DNA from: Phoronis australis
Taxonomy: Eukaryota > Phoronida > Phoronidae
DNA: 42,282 nt
Assembly: GCA_002633005.1 (NCBI GenBank)
Contig: NMRA01000326.1
Location: 305,602 to 347,883, forward strand
Reading direction: 5' to 3'
The translations under genes and the position numbers were made by a program. The notes beneath the pieces are model-generated. The model had not been told where the DNA came from and ran no database searches. It saw only the letters and a program-made list of their open reading frames with translations. Below, in pieces: positions 1 to 12,600 of the stretch; position 1 is the first letter of the stretch; every line of letters begins with the position of its first letter.

Positions 1-159
1 GTGCAGCGCTACCTTGCGATAACTTCGATGACGTCAGGGTCACCAACCCTTTACTTCGATGGTCATTAACTACCGAAGCCAGCATGAACGGTCCAGTTAA
101 CTGCGCTGTTTACGTCGACGCTCCGCTCAGACCGGAGTTAAGTCAATATGAAAGGGCCT
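1..159 (-). mobile_element. Partial copy of the 9.35-kb MITE, cut by the window edge
   Basis: Bases 1-159 are the reverse complement of 9350-9508 with about one mismatch (near base 92). The shared end carries the terminal sequence AAAGGGCCT and the internal GACCGGAGTTAAG motif. The rest of this copy lies left of the window. It sits in the MTSS intron upstream of the first exon seen here. It is CpG-rich compared with the surrounding intron. Confidence 0.85.
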
Positions 160-590
160 ATAGAGTATCAAAGGTAATATTAGAACTCAATAGTCTCTGG
201 AAAGTTTTAAACAGGAAAAACAAACCCATATAGATAGAACAATGCGACAGGTGGTAAGTGTTGCAGGAATAAACAATTTGTTTGAACATGACATGAAAAA
301 GTAGTCATGGTGATTTGTGTAGTAATAATTGCTAAAATTTCAATTTTTGTGTTATCAAAGGGTTACGGCACTGCTGTATATACACTAAATATTCCAAAGG
401 TTGTTTGATTAATGACATTACTGTTTAAGGAGTGTCAACATAAATATTAACGAGAGTGATTCGTATATTAAAATGTACAAATGATTATTGTTTTAACCTT
501 GCTGTCTTTCTAACATAGTCACTCCTACGTATAGCTAAAGTTTTCTACACAATTTCTAAATTTGTTAAGAATAGCTTGTTGCTGTTGCAG
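160..590 (+). other. MTSS intron sequence
   Basis: AT-rich, nothing recognised, ending in the acceptor for exon a. Confidence 0.6.
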
Positions 591-682
591 TTTAATAGTT
601 GATGGTCTTGTGAACCCTCTTCAAGACAAGTTGGAGGAGTGGAGAAAAACTGTGGGAAACTTGGATAAAGACCACGCCAAGG
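591..682 (+). CDS. MTSS1: MTSS exon a: I-BAR domain, start of the part in view
   Basis: The acceptor CTGTTGCAG precedes base 591 and the donor GTTTGT follows 682. The exon enters in phase 2 and leaves in phase 1. It reads LIVDGLVNPLQDKLEEWRK then LDKDHAK, matching the vertebrate IMD segment LINPLQEQMEEWKK...LDKDHAK. No initiator is present; earlier exons are left of the window. Confidence 0.9.
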
Positions 683-3600
683 GTTTGTACAGTCTATTTG
701 GCATTAAACTTATTTATCATAGTTACAGGCATGTAGGGGAGTGGTTTGTAGGCGAGGGGCATGTAGGTGATGGGTGTATAGGTGAGGGCATGTAGATGAG
801 GGGTGTATAGGCGAGGTTCTCGCGATTAAACAACAAAGAAGAGACAGTGTGGCTCAGTGGTTTGAGCCCCGGACTCCTGTTTAGGAGACCTGGGTTCAAA
901 TCCTGACTTTACTGTCAGACAATCAAGCATTGTACAAAGGTGTGTCCTATTCCTCTGAGCTTGGTCTTACTAGTGAGTGTATGTATGGAATGAATGAGAA
1001 CCTGGATATAATGTGAAAGTGATTTAAGGGGCTGTGGTCATATTTTCATTAAACAACAAACAGAATCAATGTTCTCCTATGTTATTGTGTGACGTCACTA
1101 ACAACATATTTGAATGGCCCACGACCAGTTATCAATAATGGCAACTGCTTTGGAAAAGAGGCGTCACCATCTATTACAATGTCTTTACTGTTGCAGAACA
1201 GTTGGCCAAACTGACTATTGCCAAACGGTTAATTGTCAGAAGCCTTGTCTTGCAAGGGCTTTTGCACTTCAGAGAACATTAGTTGGCACAGATTTCCAGT
1301 ATCTTTGTTGTGGTTTCTGTTGTAAAGAAAACTAGGGCACGTGTTCAAATATGTTTGTTGGGGTTTGTGTTGTGAAGAGCACTTGGGAACGTGTCCAAGT
1401 ATGTCTCATGGCATCTTTTTGTATTGACTTGTTTGTGATTTTATTGAAGTTTTAAAATCATATTCATGAAGCCCTTCTTCATATGATAAAAACAGTTTCT
1501 TTGTAATTTAAATCTGGAATCTTATCTCCACTTTCATGTAGCCTCCAGGAGTGTTGAAATGCCTGACTATTTTGAAATTACAAATCAAAATACTCACACA
1601 ATCACTGGGTCATGATTGTGAAGCTGCAATGACCCTCGACTAGTTCATGTTAGTTTACACTTAACTGTCCTTATGTAAACTTATTTATTTATTCTATTCT
1701 TTTGCACCAACCTAGACTATGTCATATTGACTTGATAAACGGCAGTGTTTATTTTACAAAGTCTAACCTGAAAGTGGAAGTGTCAGTTGAAAGTAATTGA
1801 TAGTGGTGCTTGACTTTCCCTTTTCAGAGTATAAAAAAGCTAGACAGGAAATCAAAAGATCATCAACGGATACCATAAGGTTACAGAAAAAAATGAAGAA
1901 AGGTTTGTAAAACTTCCTTAAGCATCCAATGTCTGATATTTAAGTTTAAGCTTTCGCCTGTAAAATAGGTAAGTATGGTTTGTATTGACCAAATGAAGTA
2001 AAATTAAGTAAATTTTTTATCATGCGAGCTGTGCAGTTAAAAGTTATCCAACCCTCCCCCCTCTACAACAAACTAGCCACACAGGTTCAGGTGGTAGTTT
2101 ACCCTTCATAACTTGGGGGTTAGAGTTCAAATGGTGCAGGCCATAGGTTAAAGGTTATGTTCTCTTTCCAGGCAAGTGTGACATGCAAGGCCAACTGAAC
2201 AGTGCAATGAGAGACGTGAGTGACAAGCTACTGTTGCTAAACGAGACGGAAAAGGGCGCGGTGCGACACGCCATGATTGAGGAGCGTAGTCACTTCTGTA
2301 CCTTTGTCAGTTTCCTGAAGCCTGTCGTGGTATGTGATGCATACAGTTATTCCATTGTTGTGTTGCTGCCATGTTTGGAATCCCATCAAGGGATAATTGA
2401 GGGATTTGACATTTGTGTTCACTTTAAACATACTTTAGATTTTGTAATGATAGTTAAAGGGTGGTTGTGATTGTGCTTTTTGTCGTTATGTTCTGCATAT
2501 GGGAGTATGTGAAAAAGCAACCTAATGGTTACGCTATACTCATGTTAGGGGGGTGGTTTAGCAAGAAGAAATATGTCTAGGTAATGCCGAAAAAGCATAA
2601 TTGGTTCTGGCCAATAAAGTCCGTGGTGCAACATTTTTAGTTGAACACACTTTTCAATGAAGAAAATCCACCCAAGATGAGCAAAATGATGCAGGATTTT
2701 TTCAGCTTTTCCAAAAAACACAAATTGGCTGAAATTGACGGAGGCATTGTTGTGCTTTTTATTGGGTGAGCACTGGTCTCAAAATAAGTTGGACTAGACA
2801 CCAGAAACATCTATGCTGTTTTGTCCTAATCAAGACATTTAGGATGATGGGAGGAAACATTTCAAGAAGTTTTCACTTGTCTTGCTATTATCAAATGAGT
2901 CCTAATTTAGAAAACTCTGATCCATTGTAACATTTCAAGGTGTTTCTGTAAGTCTTAATGTTAGAATAAGTCACAGTGTTTACAAGGACGATCACTGCTC
3001 TCACATGAGAGCTGGAGCCTTTAAGCAACTGGCAATGTTGCTGGCACCTATAATTCACTTTTTGTGGGTATCTTGCTCATCCAGGTTCAATGCCTGGTCG
3101 AGGATTGACTTGATTTAGCAATCACAATGTGAAAACAATTTGCTGTGTTACCTAGGATGAGGAGCTGTCTATGCTGAATGAGATCAGCCATCTACAGGAG
3201 ATTATCGACTCGCTGTGCAACAATGCGAGGGACCCTCACCTGTTGCCTGAGGCTAACGAGCAGATACTGACTGAGCTGAAGGGTAGCGACACCCAGTGGT
3301 CGTTCCAGGTAGCTACGGTAAAGCTTCATCTTTACCTTTCTAGATGTGTTGTGTGCATGATGCACAGTGGTAAGCGTTGTTATAGTAATCTGGAGTATGT
3401 TTTGTGAAAAGTGACTTTTGAGTCACAAGTTTGGTCTTACTTGACAATTACTGAATAAATGTTTAGCTATGTAACAAAACAGCATATGTCACAGCTATGT
3501 AACAAAACAGCATATCACAGACACAAATTATTTCCATAACTAGTTGTTGTGGGCATATCCTAAAAGACTTTATTATGGGCATGGCTAAAAGACCTTGTGT

Positions 3601-6600
3601 GGTAAACGGAGATTTTTATTTCATAAATAGTGGTGTGGAGCATATCCTAAAAGACTATTATGGGCATGGCTAAAAGACCTTGTGTGGTAAACGGAGATTT
3701 TTATTTCATAAATAGTGGTGTGGAGCGTAAAACCAAATTTCTGACTTGATTTTTAAGTGACTTGTCCTGAAACAGGCGCTTGGGAAATAAGTGTGGAGAC
3801 TGTGTTCATGGCTCTTCAACAAGCACGCATTCTTATAACAAAGATAGATGAATTTAAATTGGAATATGGCTCTGTTACAATTTCTTGCGAAATACCTTCC
3901 TGAGGCAGGTTTTATAGGCAAGCCCTAAGAGCTTGAATGCTGTTCATTTTTGAAACTTGTTAAAGTAAGTCATGTTTCAGAAAAGTAAATTGTTGATGAT
4001 ATTTTGTGATTTGGATAGGAGGATCTTCAAGTCACTGTATTGTCACTGCTGTAATGACTATGTTGGTGGTTTTCACAAACATCAAATGCAGACCTGTTTC
4101 ATGAAACGTGTCTTATCTCACTAGTGTTGTTGTTCATGCACTAATTTTGACGTTCATGCTTATGGTCAAATGTCACCAGTTTGGGACATAAGATGGCCGA
4201 CAAGCGATTTTTTTTCATTTTTTTTCTAAAAGAAAAGTAGCTCTAAAACAAATGCTTGATCATCCTGAGTTGCATGCTTTATCTACTGTTGGACAATTTG
4301 TTGTGAAACTGGACATGCCTTATCTACTGTTGGACAATTTGTTGTGAAACTGGCCATGCCTTATCTACTGTTGGACAATTTCTTGTGAAACTGGCCATGC
4401 CTTATCTACTGTTGGACAATTTGTTGTGAAACTGGCTAAGCCTTATCTACTGTTGGACAATTTGTTATGAAACTGGCCATGCCTTATCTGTGGTTAGAAA
4501 ATGTGTTGTGAAACTGGCCATGCCTTATCTATGGTTAGAAAATGTGTTGTGAAATAATATTGTGGCCATTCACAACAATGTTAGACGCATTTGAAACTTT
4601 AAAAATAGAAATTGGTAAAGAAACTGTCAACTGGTGAGACATTATGATAGTCTTAACTTTGATGGTTGGTATTGTTCAACAAACATGACACTTGGTGGAG
4701 TGATGACATTTCCAGGCAAACTGTGCTGGATTCAGGATGGTGTTGTCATTAAAACAGATAGGGCTGCTTTAGGGTTTCCCCATTTCTGCAGTTCAAAAGT
4801 CCTGGACGCCATTGGCAGGTTTAATTCCCAGTAAGGGACTCGTCTATGTTCCGTAAATAGTTAGGACATTTGTGTAATTGTTCAAGCACTGATTGTCCAT
4901 ATTCTGCCGCTATTTTATGTTCAGTACTTAGTCAGCTTTTAGCTTTGATACATATTAAAAGTAAACTAAAGATAAATTCTTAACATTACTGAAAATAAAT
5001 AGCAACCTTTTCATACAACGTCCCGAATATAAGGACTAAATCTCTTTGTATTTTCACTGAAATGTGGACCCAGTTTCAGATATTTTATTATTTTAAGTTT
5101 CATAAGTAAAAGAGGAGCCCATAATAAATATGATAAAAAATAACAGTGATTGAAAACATATGGAATCCTTAGTTGTGTGCAACCAGCCACAGTATCCCTG
5201 TGGTATCCATCTCAATTTCTGGATCTGATGTGTTGGCATTGATGTGTTGTCATCATACAAGTCGGTGTGTGTTCCTTTAATTGACTCCTTGTATGTTACA
5301 GACTCCACCAAGTTCGCCTAGCTCTCTTGGTTCCCGTAAGTCCAGTATGTGTAGTATTAGCAGCATCAACAGCTCGTCTAGTGGCTCCACCAAGTCACAC
5401 TCACCTCATCATCGGCATAAACAGGTGGGTAGCACTGCCCTCTATAATCCATTGTAATGTCTGTGATTCGGTGTAACACTAGGAGTGCTGGGCACTCAAT
5501 AGATGGTTGCTTCCTATCCTGTTCTCCAATGCTCTGCTGTGAATTGTTTTTAAAATGTTCCACTTCTGCATGAGGAGCTATCATCTTCAATATTGCCTTT
5601 TGCTGATACAGCAATAGATAAAGAAACATTATGTGGCTATTCTTCACTTATTTCGCTCAAAATTTATTTGCTAAACTCGTCATTTTTCTATATTTAAAAG
5701 CTGATTGCCATGCAGAAAATAGTAAAAACCAGGTGTTGTTGTATGACATCTCCACAGTACTAACCAAGAAAAGGTTAGACCAATGTGTTGTGCAACATCT
5801 ACACAACACTAACCAAGCAAAGCTTAAACCAATGTGTTATGCAACATCTACACAGAACTAACCAAGCAGTGGTTAGACCAATGTGTTGTGCAACATCTAC
5901 ACAGTACTAACCAAGCAAAGGTTAGACCATTGTGTTGTACAGCATCTAAACAGTACTAACCAGGCAAAGGTTAGATCAATGTGATGTGACGTCTACGCAG
6001 TATTAGCCAAGGAAATATGAGATCATTGTGAAATATCCCTGTTCTTTAGGCGATAGGTGAAGGATTACCTTTCTTGTGGTGGAATGGCAGATGAATATAG
6101 TAATAACATAATAACTGAGTAGTGCACAGTTTGACTGCTGATGTTTTAAAAGTTTTGTATATAACTAAGTTGGAAAATGAACATTGGCATTTATTGTCTG
6201 TAAAATGAATTATTTTGGGCAAGTTTCCTGTAATTTCTGGAGCGTCAACAGTTTAACCAGCGCAATGTGCCATACATTTTGTGTTTTATTAAGTTGTATT
6301 TTTAGCACATATTATGTTACACAGGTATTGGGAATATTTATTACATATGTTACTCAGGTATAGCGAATATGGATAGCTTGTTACGCAGGTACAGCGAATA
6401 TGAATAGCATATGTTACACAGGTATAGTGAATATGGATGGCATATGTTACACAGGTATTGCGAATATTTATTACATATGTTACACAGGTATAGCGAATAT
6501 GGATAGCATATGTTACACAGGTACAGCGAATATGAATAGTATATGATACACAGGTATAGCAAATATGAATAGCATATGTTACACAGGTATTGGGAATATT

Positions 6601-9600
6601 TATTACATATGTTACACAGGTATTGGGAATATTTATTACATATGTTACACAGGTATTGGGAATATTTATTACATGTGTTACACAGGTATAGCGAATATGG
6701 ATAGCTTGTTACGCAGGTACAGCGAATATGAATAGCATGTTACACAGGTATAGTGAATATGAATAGTATATGTTACACAGGTATAGCGAATATGGATAGC
6801 ATATGTTACACAGGTATTGCGAATATTTATTAGATATGTTACACAGGTATTGCGAATATTTATTACATATGTTACACAGGTATAGCGAATATAGATAGCA
6901 TATGTTACACAGGTACAGCGAATATGAATAGTATATGATACACAGGTATAGCAAATATGAATAGCATATGTTACACAGGTATTACGAATATTTATTACAT
7001 ATGTACACAGGTATAGCGATTATGTATAGTATATGTTACACAAGTATAGCGAATATTTATTGCATATGTTAAACAGCTATAGCGAATATGTATAGCATAA
7101 TATTACGCAGGTATTGCGAATATGTATAGCATGTTACACAGGTATATCGAATATGTGTAATATATGTTGCATAGGTATAGGGAATACAAGAAGAATTAGT
7201 AATTATTTCAAATGTTTTTCTTTCAATAACACTTAAAGGATCTGTCAGCAGTGACTAAGCCCAGTCAAAACTGTCACTGTTCAAGTGTGTCTTGGCAGCT
7301 TTACTGATAAATGTAACGCACTCAGCTAAGTTTTCAAAATATTTTCTTCCTGACTTTGGTGTTTGATTCTCTGCATGGCTGCACCCTGTTGATGCTTTGG
7401 GGTCACTGCGTAATCTTTATTCACTCAACATGCTGTCAAAACTAATAGCTTTCTACATACTACATAACTTGCCAACTGCAATTTCTTTCATTCAAAGTCT
7501 TGCCTCAATTGTGCCTGTGTTTTCAGTTAAGATATTTATTTTATTGTTGCCCTTGGCATCAGCTCTGGTTCCCCAAGCACGACACGTGCCCCAGTCGGTG
7601 TGTTTTTGTTACAACAGATGCACTAGACTGTGGCCCCAGTTAAATGTTTTCTTTGCTTGTGTTTATCAGCAGCCGCCGCCAGGCACGTTGAGGCTGTCAA
7701 GTATTTCGTCCCAGGACTCGGGCTTTACGTCACAGGACACCTTGTTTCTTAAGCCACTGACTCCCCCACCCCTGGATTATAGACGACAGGTATTATTATT
7801 TTATGGTCACCTTGTCTCAAGTTGTCAACTAGTTCGCTATTCGGCTGGTATTTTTTCCGCTTGTATTTTATTTACGGGGCAGTATGTGTGTGGCATTGGC
7901 TGATTTAATGCTAAGCCTGTTTTGTTTTGTTTTGCTTCGAATTTTACATAATTTCACTGCTTAATTTCTGCTTTGCATCACTTAGTGAACAAGACTTGAG
8001 TAACCCATATTAACAGAACATTTCTCTTTATTCTTTTTATTTTATGTTAGAGTGATCAACTACTGTCCAATTAATTAGAAATGATCAACTGCAAAAGAAA
8101 CATCCAGTTTGCCTGTAGGCTTCAAAGGGCTTCAGAATGTCTGTAGGCTTCACAGGGCTTCGAGAATTAGTGGAAATAAAGTCAATGTTGAGCAGATTAG
8201 TTTGCATTGTTCTCTAGTACCCCCCCCCCCACTGTTGTTTCATCATAATCTACACAATTGGTCATTGGAAAAAGTGAATCTAGACTGTTGAATTGAACTG
8301 GATGTCTCAATGTGACTATATTCCTCTTTTCACTTTTGCAGATGGCACCAACTGACGAGAATGAGAGCAACAGTAATGCTTCAACCCCGTCTTCGCCATA
8401 TCCTACCCCCTCAACACCCACATCTGTCTGGGCAGAGTGGCCTGACCCACCGTGTGCTCCCAGGACTGCCGAGTCAGACAGGCCTCACACGATATCCGCT
8501 GGTAAGCACTGTAACCAAAATGCATCAGCATCATTATAAGCAAGAACCCATCTGGTTTGAGAGGTTATTAAAACCTGTTTTGGTGATATCAACCATTCCT
8601 CATTCTGTCCGCTGCTAATACATCACATGACCTATCTGTGTCTAGAATGGTTGATGGTCTTTCCTTATGGTTGTTTTGTAACTTATGTAAAACTTATGTC
8701 ACATTTGCGTGTTTAGCAAACTTTGTGAGGAGTTTTCAAAATTTGCTCCAAGCGTAAAGGATAGTACTTTTAATTTGTCATTTGAAGAACCTATGTTTGA
8801 GACATTAAGCTGTGTTTTCTGACACAGCTAAAGTAAAGCAGGGTCTGTGTGGATTATATGCATCTCAAATAACAAAATGGTGTTCAAGGCAGGCTGTAAT
8901 AGTTGTTCAACTCTTTACAAACACATTGTGTGAAGAGTTACTTTAAGTGCTAGCAATTTGACTTCCTGTAAGCATTAATCCTCTTATCTTATCCAATGTA
9001 AGTTGAATGAAGGCTCATGGAGCTAGGTAGGTTGTCATAGTACATGGTATAGGCTGGATATTGTCCTAGTTTTATTAATATTGGCCATGGTAATTTTGCT
9101 ATATGGTCTGCTGAAGGATTACGTAATATTGGTGGCTATGGTAACAGGGCATGTTAGAATTCAGCAAGTCTCACATAGAGGGACCATGTTTTGGACCAAC
9201 CTGTGACAACCTGGGAGTAATATGGATATTGAGAGTGACTGGTGAAAGAGCAACAAACAGTGGAATGTACTTGCACAATTGATAACACTACATTAGCACC
9301 AGGTGTTACTAAACTTTCTTATTGATTGAAAGTTGGTCCTTCTTAGTAAAGGCCCTTTCATATTGACTTAACTCCGGTCTGAGCGGAGCGTCGACGTAAA
9401 CAGCGCAGTTAACTGGACCGTTCATACTGGCTTCGGTAGTTAATGACCATCGAAGTAAAGGGTTGGTGACCCTGACGTCATCGAAGTTATCGCAAGGTAG
9501 CGCTGCACGCTAAGATTTTTTTCAATGTGACAATTTGGAACATTTAAATGTGCTAAATGACATAAAACTCATTTTTAAATCGATTGGTTATCATTAAACC

Positions 9601-12600
9601 CAAAAATAAGTAGTTATTAGTGACGGCACTACTCTGTAACTGTTGATGATAACAGTGGCACCTGGCGATAACTTCGATTGGACCGGAGTTAAGCGTTCAT
9701 ACTGCACCGCAGCGTCGACGCTGCGGTCTTAAATCCACCTATTAACTGCGATGTTAACTGGAGCTCTTAACTGCGATCCAGGACCGGAGTTAAGCGTTCA
9801 TACTGACCGCAACTCCCCAAACCATCGACGCGTCGACGTTAGTATGAAAGGCCCTTTAAGCATTTACAATTAATCAGTCTCTCTAAGAGTGTTTCACAAA
9901 CCCATCATGACCATGTGACATCAATGACTCTCATTTATCTCTGGCCTCTGTCTGCTTGTTTATTTTCCTTCATTTACTGGGAAGCTGTTGAACTACTGGA
10001 CTATATTTTGTGGTGTTTATTGCTCTTGAACTTTCACTGTCTTTTTAGCTTATGAGAAGACCCATGCCCGACCCATGCTGACGGCTCAGACTTTTGAGCC
10101 CCCGAGAGCACTGGATCGTCCTAAAACCACACCTCGTAGCCTTTATGAGTTGCCTGAGAATGCTCCTGCAGGTTTGCAATAATGTCATAATCCACAGTAA
10201 AAACCTTATGGGTACAAAATTGTTAAAATTAATGTTCTTCTATTTTACGAGGTTGCTGAAGCACTTGCTTGTTATTTTTACTAAATGTTAGTGGCAGCTG
10301 TGAAATGAATTTGTGTTGAGGAACTTGACAAAATGGAAGGATTATTCCACTTTTTACTATGCTGTATGCTAAACTGATGGATTTGTTTTTAACTGTATCG
10401 TGTCACATGATTTCCTTGAGATTACCTCTAACAGGAAAGAAAGTTTATTGAGTGCCCAGGTTGTCAAATGTAGTAGCCTTATAATGGTAATGTTTTGATC
10501 ATAATTACTGGAAAGCTCTTAGTTGAAAAACTGCTGTAAAAAGTCTAGGACTTATTTTTATGTTTATGCAGGGTGTCATTATGTTCCCTTCTAGACATAC
10601 CGGCTACTCCTTACCGACCCCATGTGGCCACACCAAACAAACCCAAGGTGATGCACAAGCCCACCGATCGACCCCCTGTTGGGCCAAAGCCAAAGGCCAA
10701 GCCAGTGCGCACGCCTAGTGTGCCTGACTACAACCAGATGGCGCCTGATCAAAGTAAGGAGGAAAATGGTAATGTCAATTTTTATTCCAGTTCAAATGCC
10801 GTAGACGTGGTGCAGCTCCTCTATACTTTTACCCCTCGGGTAGTGTATGAGATTCTCTTTCACGCTTTTTAACATTTCTTGGTTATTTCATTAAAATGTT
10901 CATATCATTTGCTTATTGTGTTTGTTGGTTATAACTTGAAATTTACTCTTAACTTTCTTTGTGGTAACTTATGGCTTATGTTTCAAACAGCCTAATAGCA
11001 TGTCTTGAGATAGGGCTTTAATATTAGTTTAAGTGACCTGGTTTGTCATTCTTTGTGCTATAATTTGTAGTGGTGGCTTTTCCAAGTTCTAGTTTTTATT
11101 TTTAAGAACCTTGCATTTTGTTTATCGTTTATTAGCTATGGTTTTCACTTTTGGGGTGCCAGTCTGAAGCAAGTGGTCGGATAGTGATATCACACTGTTA
11201 TCCAGAACAGATACTTGAAAGTCTGATGAAATTTTAGGTCAAATGATACGTCAGTCAAACTTATTCGTGATGTTGTCAAACTTGGTTGATGCACTGAACT
11301 GAATTAGTGTTATGAACTGTCTACTTAAAACTAATTGATGTGATGTTACTGTTTCAGTCCTACCACAGCCAGTGTACATGAACACAGCCCAGTTGGCACA
11401 GCAAGCGGCGGAGAAGCATCAGCAAGAGGCTTTGGAGCGACAAGAGTCATCTGAGACTGAGAACGACTTGCCAACGCCCACAGCGACCAGTGAGGTGAGT
11501 GACCCCTGATGGTGGTCTCCATGACAAGCGACATGTAGGCAATATCTGTAATTCATATAAATCAGGTTGTTTATTGTTTTGCGTGACTTTTGAAAGCCTG
11601 TTTGACCACAATGTTTGGATATAATTTTGATGCCTAAGTTATAGAGGGAGGTCAGTATTATGACGAATAATTCACTTTTGACTTGTGTTTCTAACTGTTA
11701 ATTTCCTCTGCTACATTGAATACCGGGGAAAGATTTAATTTTGGGAAGCCTATTTCCAAAAAGTAATTTCATGAAAAATGCTGTTTTCGAAATACATATC
11801 GAGGCCACTTTTTCAAAGTTCTTGCAAGATGAGCTATCCCATTCATCAGACGGCAAGACCAACACAAGCATGAGGCAGGTCACTAACTACTGCTCAACAA
11901 CATGTCATGGAAATAAACAACATTTCTTGAGTCTGCTAAAAAATAATTCTGCAGTGAACCTTTTTGTATCGAGATTTAAAAATTTTACATGTAAGTGGAG
12001 TGACAAAAAAGCCCAGTTGTTAAAAGCAAAAATGGTCACTTGGCATTGCTTTTGATGTCTGATAATGTCATGGTTTTTTCGACTGAAAGTACCTGCATGT
12101 GGTCACATGTGGAGATAATTCTGACCAGATGTTAGCCAGATAAGACATCCTGGCATTGGCTTGCATAGTAAATAACAGCCCAGTTTTAAATTTTCTACCA
12201 TCATTTCAAAGCCAGTCGGCGAGCAGGCTTTGTCAACTGTGCTGTTGTGTTTAAGTTATATTTGATGTTGTCAAGTCTTAGTTGTTTCTACTAATTTCTT
12301 TGCACAAACTCACTATCACCATTACCCTGATAGCTAGGAAATTTTGGAGGGTACTAGTTGTGTAATAGTTTCTCCTGGATGGAATGATGCACTAATATGG
12401 ATGGGACCAGTTGTAATGAATGTCAACTACAAATAAATGTTAAAATAAGTAATGTCAACTACAAATAAATGTTAAAATAATGGGGAAAATTTTGTTCTGT
12501 TGTAGCTGCAATAAGACCAATTTTTTGATGCAGATCACTTCCCATAATGCATTTGTTTAGATCACTTACATGAAAGTGGTCTCACATTGTTCCTTAGTCA

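Noticed and set aside
840-920. Functional tRNA gene
   Set aside because: Boxes A and B fit, but the T-stem pairs poorly and the arms do not have tRNA spacing; the flanking duplications show it is a SINE head.
2237-2431. Minus-strand frame opposite MTSS exon c
   Set aside because: Shadow of the I-BAR exon.
3084-3094. GGTTCAATGCC, a box B-like sequence suggesting a second SINE
   Set aside because: No box A at the right distance, no tail similarity to 838-1047 and no target duplication.
6350-6954. Minus-strand frames of 70 and 81 codons with YLCNI repeats
   Set aside because: They are the 30-33-bp minisatellite read in frame; there is no start context, splice signal or conserved domain.
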